Below are positions 8,855 through 19,202 of a DNA stretch of 64,000 bases, piece by piece. How positions within the stretch are numbered: position 1 is the stretch's first letter; the number at the start of each line of letters is the position of its first letter. Below the pieces are notes generated by a model. It saw nothing but the letters and a program-made list of their open reading frames with translations, was not told where the DNA came from and ran no database searches. Source of the DNA: an uncultured Pseudomonadales bacterium (lineage in GTDB: Bacteria > Pseudomonadota > Gammaproteobacteria > Pseudomonadales > CANNCY01); NCBI GenBank assembly GCA_947503335.1, contig CANNCY010000006.1, positions 1-64,000 of the forward strand, read 5' to 3'. Made by a program: the position numbers and the translations under genes.

Positions 8855-8885
8855 AAAAAGCCCCGACCAAGGCCGAGGCTTTTTT
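8855..8885 (-). terminator. Rho-independent terminator of ilvIHC
   Basis: An inverted repeat (AAAAAGCC..CGACC / GGCCGAGGCTTTTT, with two mismatches) flanked by A- and T-runs lies 21 bases after the ilvC stop and before pssA. It should end the branched-chain operon transcript. Confidence 0.8.
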
Positions 8886-8906
8886 AAAAACTAGTACAAA
8901 AACGTA

Positions 8907-9935
<1,029 letters not shown>

Positions 9936-9950
9936 CTACTTCTTGATCTA

Positions 9951-10442
9951 TTAAAGCGTTAAAACTTTTTCGCCACGTGACACACCTGATACACCGGTAC
10001 GCGCTACTTCTAATACGTTATCGGTGCCAATGCTATCAACAAAGGCATTTAATTTATCGGTATCGCCCGCAAGCTGTACCGTATAGGTTGTTGGGGTTAC
10101 ATCAATGATTTGGCCCCTAAAAATATCTACGTTGCGCTTAACCTCGGCGCGGTAGCTGCCCGCTGCGCGTACCTTAACCAACATCAACTCACGCTCGATA
10201 TGCGCGCCTTCGGTTAGGTCGACAAGCTTGGCGACATCAATCAGCTTATTTAGCTGCTTAGTGATCTGCTCAATTTTGCGGTCATCGCCTACGGTCGTTA
10301 GCGTTAAGCGCGACAGGGTTTCGTCTTCGGTAGGGGCAACGTTCAATGTCTCGATGTTGTAACCGCGTTGCGAAAATAACCCCACTACACGACTAAGGGC
10401 ACCGGGCGAGTTCTCCATCAATATCGAAATAATTCTTCGCAT
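9951..10442 (-). CDS. ilvH: Acetolactate synthase small (regulatory) subunit
   Basis: An ACT-domain regulatory subunit of acetohydroxyacid synthase III that confers valine feedback control. I start it at ATG 10442 ([11 protein letters not shown]), which overlaps the ilvI stop as TAATG and gives 163 residues, the same length as E. coli IlvH. The frame is open nine codons further upstream. The N-terminal ACT domain shows NSPGALSRVVGLFSQRGYNI, and the second domain shows RGQIIDVTP. Translational coupling to the catalytic subunit would keep subunit ratios matched. Confidence 0.96.
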   Translation of the reverse strand: MRRIISILMENSPGALSRVVGLFSQRGYNIETLNVAPTEDETLSRLTLTTVGDDRKIEQITKQLNKLIDVAKLVDLTEGAHIERELMLVKVRAAGSYRAEVKRNVDIFRGQIIDVTPTTYTVQLAGDTDKLNAFVDSIGTDNVLEVARTGVSGVSRGEKVLTL

Positions 10443-12181
10443 TAGTTTCGCTCCGTCTTGCTTAGCCACATATCACGCATCGAGCCGTTAGGCGCAATTT
10501 GCATAGGATATACGTGTTCGCTTTGGTCTACGCGTACATCCATAAACACCAACTTATCTTTCATGGCAAAGGCTTTGGTCATCGCCTCATCCAGATCTTC
10601 AAAGCGTGTTACTTGCATACCTACGTGACCGTACGACTCAGCTAACTTAACAAAATCAGGCAACGAATCTTCGTAAAGTGACTCACTATAGCGCGAGTCA
10701 TAGTTCATATCTTGCCACTGACGCACCATGCCTAGGGCCTGGTTGTTCAAGCAGATAATCTTGATCGGCAAGCCGTACTGCAAACACGTACTTAGCTCTT
10801 GGATGTTCATCTGTACCGAGCCCTCGCCCGTTACACAAACAACATCAGCTTCGCGGTGGGCGAATTTTGCCCCCATCGCTGCAGGGATACCAAAGCCCAT
10901 CGTGCCTAAGCCGCCTGAGTTAATCCAACGGCGCGGCTTGTTAAACTGATAGTACTGCGCAGCAAACATCTGGTGCTGGCCTACATCAGTAGTAACAAAG
11001 GCATCGCCATTGGTGGCTTTACTGATCGACTTGATCACGTCTTGCGGCTTGATCAACTCGCCCTGTGATGGCTCATAACGCTGCGCGTGGTATATACCCG
11101 CACGTTCGCGCCATGCATTGATCTGTGCCCACCAGCTGGCATTAGCATCTTGATCTACGGTTTCATCAATTTCGCTGGCGAGCTTAACCATCTCGGTTAA
11201 TACCGACTTGGCCGACCCAACAATGGGGATATCAGCGCGAATCGTTTTACTGATCGACGCAGGGTCGATATCGATATGAATAATCTTTGCTGTGGGGCAA
11301 AACTTGCTTGGCGTGTTAGTAACACGGTCGTCAAAGCGCGCACCCACTGCCAAGATCACATCGGCGTTGTGCATTGCTTCGTTAGCTTCGACAGTGCCAT
11401 GCATACCTAGCATGCCGATAAACTGAGGGTCGGTACCGGGGAACGCCCCCAAACCCATCAAGGTATTGGTTACTGGCGCGTTAAGCGCTTTAGCTAAAAT
11501 AGTAAGCTCGTCGCACGCCTCGCCCTGTACTACACCACCACCGGTGTAAATCACTGGGCGCTTAGCAGATACGAGTAACTGCAATGCTTTGCGAATCTGC
11601 CCCGTATGGCCTTTTTCGACCGGCGCGTACGAACGCATCTCTACTGGGCCTGCCGGCACGTATTCGAACTTTTCGTGTGGATGGGTCATATCCTTAGGGA
11701 TATCAATCACCACAGGGCCAGGGCGGCCAGTTGAGGCGATATAAAACGCCTTTTTAACCGTCTCGGCAATTTCTGATGGGTGCTTAATTAAAAAGCTGTG
11801 CTTAACGATGGGTCGGCTCATGCCGATCATGTCGACCTCTTGAAAGGCGTCATCGCCAATCAGATGGCTTTGCACCTGACCCGAGATCACCACCATCGGA
11901 ATCGAATCCATATAAGCAGTAGCGATACCTGTAATCGCGTTAGTAGCACCAGGGCCTGAAGTTACCAACACCACACCGGTTTTACCGGTAGCACGGGTAT
12001 AGCCGTCGGCTGCATGGGTCGCCGCCTGCTCGTGGCGCACCAAGATATGTTTAAACTCGCTCTGTTGAAAAATTGCGTCGTAGATATGTAGGGCCGCACC
12101 ACCGGGGTACCCAAAAACAAAATCTACGCCTTCGGCCGCTAAAGACCGAACCAACATTTCACCGCCTGAAAGCAGCGCCAT
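10442..12181 (-). CDS. ilvI: Acetolactate synthase large (catalytic) subunit
   Basis: A 579-residue thiamine-diphosphate enzyme that condenses pyruvate with pyruvate or 2-oxobutyrate, the first shared step of branched-chain amino acid synthesis. It has [13 protein letters not shown] near residue 25, the catalytic Glu in RHEQAA (about residue 51), a central FAD-associated domain and the cofactor motif [12 protein letters not shown] followed by [13 protein letters not shown]. The ThDP motif reads GEG rather than GDG, a conservative change that I believe occurs in related bacteria. It is first in ilvIHC, with a long leader upstream (12182-12380). Confidence 0.97.
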   Translation of the reverse strand: MALLSGGEMLVRSLAAEGVDFVFGYPGGAALHIYDAIFQQSEFKHILVRHEQAATHAADGYTRATGKTGVVLVTSGPGATNAITGIATAYMDSIPMVVISGQVQSHLIGDDAFQEVDMIGMSRPIVKHSFLIKHPSEIAETVKKAFYIASTGRPGPVVIDIPKDMTHPHEKFEYVPAGPVEMRSYAPVEKGHTGQIRKALQLLVSAKRPVIYTGGGVVQGEACDELTILAKALNAPVTNTLMGLGAFPGTDPQFIGMLGMHGTVEANEAMHNADVILAVGARFDDRVTNTPSKFCPTAKIIHIDIDPASISKTIRADIPIVGSAKSVLTEMVKLASEIDETVDQDANASWWAQINAWRERAGIYHAQRYEPSQGELIKPQDVIKSISKATNGDAFVTTDVGQHQMFAAQYYQFNKPRRWINSGGLGTMGFGIPAAMGAKFAHREADVVCVTGEGSVQMNIQELSTCLQYGLPIKIICLNNQALGMVRQWQDMNYDSRYSESLYEDSLPDFVKLAESYGHVGMQVTRFEDLDEAMTKAFAMKDKLVFMDVRVDQSEHVYPMQIAPNGSMRDMWLSKTERN

Positions 12182-12215
12182 GTGTCACCTCGTTATACTT
12201 ATGAGTCAACTGTGT

Positions 12216-12287
12216 AAAATAAAAACACGCAATGCGGGGCACTATGAAGCCCCATTTGACAGGTTATAGCCCCGATAGAGCTATAAC
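12216..12287 (-). promoter_or_regulatory. Structured leader of ilvIHC (two hairpins, possible attenuator)
   Basis: On the minus strand a perfect 8-bp hairpin (GTTATAGC, 9-base loop, GCTATAAC; 12263-12287) is followed by a GGGGC/GCCCC hairpin (12236-12253, extendable with a bulge). After about 10 bases comes a U-rich run (12216-12225). This resembles an antiterminator/terminator arrangement in a roughly 190-base untranslated leader. I found no convincing leader peptide, so the mechanism is open. Confidence 0.4.
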
Positions 12288-12380
12288 TACATGGATGGGT
12301 TGGCGTCAAATCTTGAACGACGCCTAAACTGGCCTAGCGGGGTGCTGCTAAGTGCCAAAATTACATCTAGCGATAGGTCA

Positions 12381-12408
12381 ATAATGCCATCGCGCTTAAT
12401 TTTGTCAA
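12381..12408 (-). promoter_or_regulatory. Candidate ilvIHC promoter
   Basis: On the minus strand a perfect -35 TTGACA (12403-12408) is followed after 16 bases by CATTAT (12381-12386). It lies just downstream of the stop of the DUF481 gene. A 17-base element, TAGGTAA-CAA-TTACCTA (12428-12444), sits immediately upstream and could be an operator or a weak stem. Confidence 0.45.
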
Positions 12409-12441
12409 CACCATCAGGGTGAGAACTTAGGTAACAATTAC

Positions 12442-13458
12442 CTACCAGTTGTAACCCACGCCAATCGTGAACTTAGAGTCTTCGGGCTCGTTAAGATCAA
12501 CCGGCTCACTATCATAGGTAAATTCGTGACGCAGCTCGGTGTACATACCCTTACCCAAGGGATAGTGAAGACCCGACCGCAACGTGGTTTGATGGCGATG
12601 ATCGTCGGTATTACTGTATAGATATTCATGGTTATGAAACAGACTAAGCTCGTTTACAAAACTATAGCTCCAATCTAGATACCAGCGAACAGCTAATCGA
12701 TCTGAGGTATCACCGCCAAACTCACTTGAAGTGGTTTCAGTTAACCACGACGGGCCTGCTTCAATAGTTAGCTTATGATTGTCGGTTTGAACTAGGCGAT
12801 AACCAAAACCTGTACCCAACCTATATCTAGAGTCAATACCTGACTTTTGATCGGCTTCGATCGCTGCATAGCTATTTAGATACATGCGATCTCTAAAATA
12901 CCAATCAAAATAATACTGAAGGCGATATTCATTGGTAGTTTCTTCACTACCATCAGGGCGGTCACCATCGTAATACGCAAACACACGATGCTTGATATCG
13001 GCTTTAGCCCACGAAGTTTCTGCCTCAATAGTTAGCGAGTCACTAATCTTGTTACCGCGCTCATTCTTACCAGCCAAGCGAATGTAACCATCGTTGCTGT
13101 ACTCGTCTTTGAAAGTAGACCAGGGCTCAATCTTACTGCTTAACACCCACTCGATAGGATCAGCGTGATCATCAAAACAACTGACTTCTGTGGGTGAACT
13201 AAAGTTACATGCACTATCATAGCCGGCAATCTTAAATAGCTGATTGGTATTGACCGCCTTAATTTGATCTACACTAACTTGCAGCTCGCCAAAGCTCTCG
13301 CTTGCCCAGGTAAGCAGCGTACCGTCAGAGCCCACCAACTCGCCGTTTATGCGATCACCATTTTTAAGTATTAACTCGGCCGCACTTGCAGCGCTTAAGG
13401 TTAGCAGCGAAGCAAGTACAAACTTACTGATAAAATATAAGGCGGTGCGCAGGCTCAT
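12442..13458 (-). CDS. DUF481 (YdiY-like) putative outer-membrane protein
   Basis: About 338 residues with an N-terminal signal peptide ending ...SAASAAE. The mature start LILKNGDRINGELVGSDG is a small SH3-like entry seen in many DUF481 proteins. The C-terminal two thirds alternate hydrophobic and polar residues with many Tyr/Trp and end in W, as expected of a beta-barrel (FTIGVGYNW). Start 13458 is preferred because GAGAG precedes it; an ATG four codons earlier is possible. It is divergent from the alkyltransferase-like gene with only about 50 bases between. Two Cys flank a short loop near residues 94-106. Function of the family is unknown. Confidence 0.8.
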   Translation of the reverse strand: MSLRTALYFISKFVLASLLTLSAASAAELILKNGDRINGELVGSDGTLLTWASESFGELQVSVDQIKAVNTNQLFKIAGYDSACNFSSPTEVSCFDDHADPIEWVLSSKIEPWSTFKDEYSNDGYIRLAGKNERGNKISDSLTIEAETSWAKADIKHRVFAYYDGDRPDGSEETTNEYRLQYYFDWYFRDRMYLNSYAAIEADQKSGIDSRYRLGTGFGYRLVQTDNHKLTIEAGPSWLTETTSSEFGGDTSDRLAVRWYLDWSYSFVNELSLFHNHEYLYSNTDDHRHQTTLRSGLHYPLGKGMYTELRHEFTYDSEPVDLNEPEDSKFTIGVGYNW

Positions 13459-13507
13459 TATGGCTCTCATTGGTTCAATCTAAGGGTCTGCATGCTATTC
13501 TAAGGCA

Positions 13508-13813
13508 ATGACCATATCGACTCAATTTAAAGAAGCCGTATTTTTAGCGGTATACAACATCGAGCAAGGGCGCGTTAGCAGCTATGGCAAGGTCGCCGAA
13601 CTTGCTGGCTACAAAGGCTATGCGCGCCATGTAGGCAAGCTGTTAAGCGAGCTACCCAAGGGTACCGAAATCCCTTGGCATCGAGTGATTCGATCAGATG
13701 GCAATATCGCATTCGAACCAGGCACTGAGCCCTTTACTGCACAACAGTCGCGGCTTAAAAACGAAGGCGTAGAAGTAAGCGGCCGCCGTGTAGCCAAAAG
13801 GTACTTTGTTTAA
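13508..13813 (+). CDS. Alkyltransferase-like protein (ATL, MGMT family without catalytic Cys)
   Basis: A 101-residue protein of the DNA-binding MGMT domain family. The active-site PCHRV of O6-alkylguanine transferases is PWHRV here (residues 56-60). Trp replaces Cys, which defines ATL proteins (E. coli YbaZ, yeast Atl1). They bind O6-alkylguanine and hand the lesion to nucleotide excision repair rather than repairing it. The helix-turn-helix region RVSSYGKVAELAGYKGYARHVG is normal for the family. Its TAA overlaps the ampG start (TAATG), so the two are co-translated. Confidence 0.92.
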   Translation: MTISTQFKEAVFLAVYNIEQGRVSSYGKVAELAGYKGYARHVGKLLSELPKGTEIPWHRVIRSDGNIAFEPGTEPFTAQQSRLKNEGVEVSGRRVAKRYFV

Positions 13814-15363
13814 TGAAGCTAATAGAGTCTATTAAAACCTTACTGATCGATTCACGTAGCCGGCATATCATGTTACTGGGATTTTCTAGCGGTCTGCCCC
13901 TACTACTGATCTTTGGCTCACTCTCGGTATGGCTGCGCGAAGCGGGTGTTGACCGCAGTGTTACCACCCTATTTAGCTGGGGCGCATTGGCTTTTAGTTT
14001 TAAATTTGTCTGGGCACCGATCGTAGACAAGCTGCCCCTGCCCGGCCTTAAAAAGGCTCTAGGGCAACGCGGCGCTTGGCTGATACTCGCCCAGAGCGGC
14101 ATCATTTTGGCGCTGATTACTATGTCGTTATTAGACCCGGCCACACACCCCGACGCAGTGTTAGTGATCGCGATTGGCGTGGTGCTATTGGGCTTTTCGG
14201 CAGCAACCCAAGATATTGTGATCGACGCCTATCGTATCGAAATTGCCCCAGCCGACATGCAGGCATGGCTAGCCTCTGTATACATTGCAGGCTATCGCAT
14301 TGGCATGTTGGTATCGGGCGCGGGAGCACTGTTTTTAGCAACCTGGTTTGCTAGCAGCGATAACTACGAACATTTGGCTTGGCAGCAAACCTATTGGTCG
14401 ATGGCCGCGATCGTAGGCCTTTGTTTGGTGATGTCTATTTTGATTGTTCGCCGCTATGGCGAGTCTAGACCCTCTGATCATGCTTACTCATTGCGCGACT
14501 ATCTAGGCTTGGTAAGCCTTTTTGCAGCAGGCATTGTAGCGGTAGTGACTACCTACTCGCTTATGCCACCAATCGTTAAAGAAGGCCAAACGGTTATCGT
14601 TATGATGTTGGGCGAGCTTGCCCATCTAGGCCTATCACTGCTAGGTGGTTATGCGGCAGGCTGGCTACTGCTTAAAACGGGGCTATTTAATCGAGCGATG
14701 ATTCGTGAGTCGTATGTATCGCCCATTTTGAATTTCTTTGAACGCTACGGGCGAGCAACCGCCTGGTTCTTGTTATTACTGATTGGTACCTATCGCATCT
14801 CGGATATCGTGTTGGGCGTTATCGCCAACGTCTTTTATGTGGATCTTGGCTTTAACAAAGCTGACATTGCCGAGATCGCCAAAACCTTTGGCCTGTTTAT
14901 GACCATCTTTGGCGGCTTTGCCGGTGGCGTGATCGCTTTGCGCTTTGGGGTAATGAAAGCCCTACTAGCGGGCGCAGTGCTGACCGTTATCACCAACCTA
15001 CTGTTTATTGTGATGGCGGGTCTTGGGCCTAATAAAGCGGCGCTTGCCATGGTGATCGCGGCCGACAACCTAACGGGCGGCATCGCCAACGCAGCCTTTA
15101 TTGCGTTCTTAGCAGCACTTACCGACATTCGCTTTACCGCCACTCAATACGCGATTTTCAGCTCGCTGATGACGATGATCCCCAAACTAATCGGCGGTTA
15201 TAGCGGCGCGATGGTCAATGCGCTGGGTTACGAAGGGTTCTTTTTGGCAGCCAGCCTAATGGGGCTGCCAGTGATTGCGATGGTCTATATGGCGGGCAAG
15301 CGGTTTAAGCTCGCCCCGCCCTCGACCGAGCCTTCAGCCGAGGCTAGTCGCGAAAGTTCTTAA
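13813..15363 (+). CDS. ampG: AmpG-family muropeptide permease
   Basis: A 516-residue major-facilitator protein with about 14 hydrophobic segments. The start GFSSGLPLLLIFGSLSVWLREAG and the AATQDIVIDAYRIE segment are typical of AmpG, which imports GlcNAc-anhydroMurNAc peptides for peptidoglycan recycling. AmpD, the amidase acting on the imported product, is encoded 1.3 kb away together with AmpE, supporting the assignment. The last 20 bases overlap the convergent yajQ gene. Confidence 0.93.
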   Translation: MKLIESIKTLLIDSRSRHIMLLGFSSGLPLLLIFGSLSVWLREAGVDRSVTTLFSWGALAFSFKFVWAPIVDKLPLPGLKKALGQRGAWLILAQSGIILALITMSLLDPATHPDAVLVIAIGVVLLGFSAATQDIVIDAYRIEIAPADMQAWLASVYIAGYRIGMLVSGAGALFLATWFASSDNYEHLAWQQTYWSMAAIVGLCLVMSILIVRRYGESRPSDHAYSLRDYLGLVSLFAAGIVAVVTTYSLMPPIVKEGQTVIVMMLGELAHLGLSLLGGYAAGWLLLKTGLFNRAMIRESYVSPILNFFERYGRATAWFLLLLIGTYRISDIVLGVIANVFYVDLGFNKADIAEIAKTFGLFMTIFGGFAGGVIALRFGVMKALLAGAVLTVITNLLFIVMAGLGPNKAALAMVIAADNLTGGIANAAFIAFLAALTDIRFTATQYAIFSSLMTMIPKLIGGYSGAMVNALGYEGFFLAASLMGLPVIAMVYMAGKRFKLAPPSTEPSAEASRESS

Positions 15364-15826
15364 ACTGTAGAGGCATGCCAAAGTCTTCGGCTTTAAACGC
15401 GGCGATTACCTGTTGCAGGTCGTCGCGCTTTTTGCCAGTAACACGCAGCTCATCGCCCTGAATCGACGCCTGCACCTTCATCTTTTTGTCTTTAACAAAC
15501 TTCACCATCTTTTTGGCGAGTTCTTTGTCGATACCTTCGCGCAGCTCAACCACACGTTTAGCGGTTTTGCCCGATAGCGTTACTTCTTTAGCATCTAAAC
15601 AGGCTAAGTCGATACCGCACTTTTGCAACGCGCCTAACAAGATCTCGTATAATTGCTTCACCTGAAAATCGGCCTCGGCCGTCATGATTACGCTATTACC
15701 TTGGCGCTCAAAATCGGCGTTGATACCTTTAAAGTCGTAGCGGGTGGTTACAATACGATTGGCCTGATCGACGGCGTTGGTTACCTGGTGCGAGTCAAGC
15801 TCTGACACTACATCAAATGATGGCAT
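15344..15826 (-). CDS. yajQ: YajQ-family nucleotide-binding protein
   Basis: A 160-residue cytoplasmic protein, close to E. coli YajQ in length (163). The start MPSFDVVSELDSHQVTNAVD and the ending GMPLQFKNFRD are family hallmarks. Homologues bind nucleotides, and some (Xanthomonas, Pseudomonas) are cyclic-di-GMP receptors working with LysR regulators; that role is not shown here. It is convergent with and overlaps ampG by 20 bases. It lies 12 bases downstream of ampE on the same strand and may be the third gene of an ampD-ampE-yajQ transcript. Confidence 0.95.
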   Translation of the reverse strand: MPSFDVVSELDSHQVTNAVDQANRIVTTRYDFKGINADFERQGNSVIMTAEADFQVKQLYEILLGALQKCGIDLACLDAKEVTLSGKTAKRVVELREGIDKELAKKMVKFVKDKKMKVQASIQGDELRVTGKKRDDLQQVIAAFKAEDFGMPLQFKNFRD

Positions 15827-15838
15827 GGTGGCTCCTAT

Positions 15839-16705
15839 TTATAGCAAGAAGATGGCACCGGCTAGCACTACTAGCACGATCTCGGTGCGACCCAATAATT
15901 CGTCTAAGTCGTTTAGCGTGTTTAACGCCTGCTGACACATGGTTTGATCATCAACGCGCTCTAGCACGTCGCTAGCAATTTCGTCATAGCCCGTTAAGGC
16001 AGCCCAGCTGGTACTGCTAAGTACGCTAGCGGCCGGCATACTAAACTCGCCCAAAGCTTGTTTCAACTGTGCAAAACTCGCCACAAAGTTGCCGGTTAGT
16101 GCAAAGCACAATGCCATAATGCGCACGGGGATAAAATCTAATAGATGCAGCGCTTTAGCAAATACACTGTGCTCGGTTGCGTCTACGTTGCGCTCTAGCA
16201 CACGATAGGCGATAGCACCCGGCAAGCCTGCTACCAAGAACCAGAACATAACCGCTGCCCAACCTTCGAATCGCTGTAGCGCCACCGCGCCACGCATTTC
16301 GCATATAGCTGATTGCGTTGTATCGCAGCCTTCTGGGCCGCAGTGCGTTTGAGTAATCTCTTGAGCTCGCTTACCTACCGCTTCGAAATCGCCTTTACTT
16401 GCCAGCTCGCGAAAATGATCGATATCGGTTTCGCAGCTATTGCGCCCTAGACAATAGATAACCACCGCCAGACTAAAGGCAAAACCCAATATGCCCCACA
16501 GGTGTTGATCTAACCAAAGATCTACAACACCGATAGCCGACACTGGCACAAGAACCACCACTAGCATCGATGCTACCGAGCCCTCGCCCAATAGTTTTTC
16601 GACCATTTCGCGCCAGCGATGCATCCACTGATCTCTAAACAGGTGTTCGCGGTTGTCGACCAATCGAAACACCAACAACGATATCACTAATATTAAGAAT
16701 GCCAT
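15839..16705 (-). CDS. ampE: AmpE inner-membrane regulatory protein
   Basis: About 288 residues (E. coli AmpE 284) with an N-terminal membrane segment (MAFLILVISLLVFRLVD), several central hydrophobic segments, the family features FRDQWMHRWRE and FWFLVAGLPGAIAYRV, and a C-terminal anchor. AmpE is encoded with AmpD and is proposed to sense cell-wall stress linked to beta-lactamase induction; the biochemical role is unclear. I chose ATG 16705 because GGAG lies eight bases upstream. It overlaps the ampD stop, so the two are coupled. Confidence 0.88.
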   Translation of the reverse strand: MAFLILVISLLVFRLVDNREHLFRDQWMHRWREMVEKLLGEGSVASMLVVVLVPVSAIGVVDLWLDQHLWGILGFAFSLAVVIYCLGRNSCETDIDHFRELASKGDFEAVGKRAQEITQTHCGPEGCDTTQSAICEMRGAVALQRFEGWAAVMFWFLVAGLPGAIAYRVLERNVDATEHSVFAKALHLLDFIPVRIMALCFALTGNFVASFAQLKQALGEFSMPAASVLSSTSWAALTGYDEIASDVLERVDDQTMCQQALNTLNDLDELLGRTEIVLVVLAGAIFLL

Positions 16706-17289
16706 GCAAGTAGCTCCCAATTAAATGATGGGCCAGGGTCGGTTTTGCGCCCCGGCGCGATGTCGCAATGCCCTGCCACATCAACTAAGTTTACGTACCT
16801 TTCTTTTAAATCTTGGGCGAGTTTATTTAGCTGCGCGTACTGCTCGCCTGTGTACTCAATATGGTCTGCGCCTTCTAATTCAACACCGATCGAATAATCG
16901 TTACAGTTGTCGATGCCCTTATAGCTAGAGGCACCGGCATGCCAAGCGCGATGCTCTGTACTGACAAACTGTATTAACTCGCCCGTTCTTTTAATATAAA
17001 AGTGAGCCGACACTTTTAAATCGCGTAGCTGATCAAAATAATCGTGCTGATCGCAATCGAGCTGATTACAAAAAAATTGCTGCACCTGATCGCCACCAAA
17101 CTGATTGGGCGGCAGGCTAATGTTGTGCACCACAAATAGGCTAATTTGCGCGCCATCTGGGCGAATATTAAAGTTGGGCGATGGTGCCCACTTGGCCCCT
17201 AAGTGCCAACCTTGGTCGTTTATCAAGCAGCAGTCTCTGTTATTTATGTGCAATCTGAACAGCTTTTGGCCCGCAAAATGCTGATACAA
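16693..17289 (-). CDS. ampD: 1,6-anhydro-N-acetylmuramyl-L-alanine amidase AmpD
   Basis: A zinc amidase of the Amidase_2 family that cleaves peptides from anhydromuropeptides imported by AmpG. The Zn ligands and catalytic residues are visible in VVHNISLPP, SAHFYIKR and GHCDIAPGRKTDPGPSFNW. The conserved region starts at GWHLGA. No ATG lies in frame before it, so translation must start at a TTG (17289, or more probably an internal one near 17253 or 17226); the exact start is uncertain. It is divergent from nadC with 45 bases between and is followed by ampE. Confidence 0.93.
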   Translation of the reverse strand: MYQHFAGQKLFRLHINNRDCCLINDQGWHLGAKWAPSPNFNIRPDGAQISLFVVHNISLPPNQFGGDQVQQFFCNQLDCDQHDYFDQLRDLKVSAHFYIKRTGELIQFVSTEHRAWHAGASSYKGIDNCNDYSIGVELEGADHIEYTGEQYAQLNKLAQDLKERYVNLVDVAGHCDIAPGRKTDPGPSFNWELLAWHS

Positions 17290-17322
17290 TCGGGCTTATC
17301 AGACCAAATTATACACCCCTGA

Positions 17323-18171
<849 letters not shown>

Positions 18172-18172
18172 C

Positions 18173-19132
18173 TTACATAACCATCTTGCTTTTTTGGGTC
18201 CAGATTACGCTGTCAATGAAGTAGTGATGGATATTGACAACCAAAATAAATGTCAAGAAAAAGAACTGTCCTTGAAATTCAACCAAATTCAATTGCTCTA
18301 ACCCTTTAGGGGCAAACCAAAAGACAATACCACCCAAAACGAATGACAACCCCCACCAATTGATAAACCTTCTCACTGCATCAGAAGAATCGATACGATT
18401 TACAGCTTCATTTGCAATTAACATGTATTGAAGACTATGAAAGAACGGGATTACAAAAGCTGACTCAGGAACCAAACCAATCGGCGCTATCCAGGCATAC
18501 TGAATCAACAACGCAACAACCGCAGAGTGAGAAAGACACCCGTTCCGCCGATGATTGAAAAGCGCATAGATAGTTATCAACAATGACAAACCAAGAATAG
18601 TGTAACCAAATGCTCGCCAATCTGTACCCACGGATAACGTTAAGTACTCTAAACCGTAATAATGTTTTAATTCCGGCTGAACCGACCAAATAACAGTGAC
18701 AGAGCCCACCCAGAGTAAATACATCGCTATCAAAAGCTGCTTTTTTATAGATTCAGAGACGTAGGACTTTATCCTAGCCTGCTCATACAGAAATATTCCA
18801 AAACCCTGTTTGACATAGTGCAACCCCACTAGAATGAACATTAAGAAAAGCAGTGAAACCATTAATAAAGGCTCCTGCAACACTAAAGAACCTGTGGCGA
18901 CTGCCAACAAAGCAAAAGGCAACATAAAACCTATTAAAAGTTTTTTAAGCTTTAGCTCTGAAGAGCGCTTATAACCCCTATAGAAGAACAGATAGCTAAT
19001 CAAAAAATGCGGCGAGTTCACTATAAATGACGCATAAAAAGCGACCACCCACCAATCGACTCCGAGCTTGAACTCAATATTCAAAAACACTAAAAATATT
19101 AAACTAAAGCCGCCTAAGATTAACACGCGCAT
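18173..19132 (-). CDS. Polytopic membrane protein of unknown family, in the pilin-accessory position
   Basis: A 319-residue protein with about ten hydrophobic segments. I do not recognise the family. Histidines sit inside or beside membrane segments in NSPHFLISYLFFYR, VGLHYVKQGFG, FFHSLQYM and NIHHYFIDSVIW, suggesting a metal site or a lipid-linked transferase. The gene is more AT-rich than its neighbours. It lies between the pilA terminator and nadC on the pilA strand. In Pseudomonas aeruginosa that slot holds the variable pilin accessory genes (tfpO, tfpW, tfpX/Y/Z) for pilin glycosylation or assembly. A pilin-modifying or pilus-assembly role is inferred from position only. Confidence 0.6.
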   Translation of the reverse strand: MRVLILGGFSLIFLVFLNIEFKLGVDWWVVAFYASFIVNSPHFLISYLFFYRGYKRSSELKLKKLLIGFMLPFALLAVATGSLVLQEPLLMVSLLFLMFILVGLHYVKQGFGIFLYEQARIKSYVSESIKKQLLIAMYLLWVGSVTVIWSVQPELKHYYGLEYLTLSVGTDWRAFGYTILGLSLLITIYALFNHRRNGCLSHSAVVALLIQYAWIAPIGLVPESAFVIPFFHSLQYMLIANEAVNRIDSSDAVRRFINWWGLSFVLGGIVFWFAPKGLEQLNLVEFQGQFFFLTFILVVNIHHYFIDSVIWTQKSKMVM

Positions 19133-19156
19133 AGATTTTCACCATTAACCTAAAAC

Positions 19157-19180
19157 AAAAAAGGGGCATAAAGCCCCTTT
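19157..19180 (-). terminator. Rho-independent terminator of pilA
   Basis: On the minus strand AAAGGGGC, a 5-base loop, GCCCCTTT and a continuing T-run follow the pilA stop by about 20 bases. It would insulate or attenuate the downstream membrane-protein gene. Confidence 0.88.
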
Positions 19181-19202
19181 CATTCACTCGTTTTACCAGA
19201 TT

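Noticed and set aside
10442-12181. GEG instead of GDG in the IlvI thiamine-diphosphate motif as a defect
   Set aside because: Conservative change that I believe occurs in other biosynthetic acetolactate synthases; the rest of the site is intact.
12367-12414. 15-codon frame (MVLTKLSAMALLTYR) upstream of ilvI as an attenuation leader peptide
   Set aside because: Four Leu and one Val are suggestive, but it has no ribosome binding site and its start lies upstream of the -35 box, so the transcript would not include it.
19133-19202. tRNA-Thr gene downstream of pilA, as in P. aeruginosa
   Set aside because: The gap contains only the pilA terminator; no cloverleaf sequence is present.
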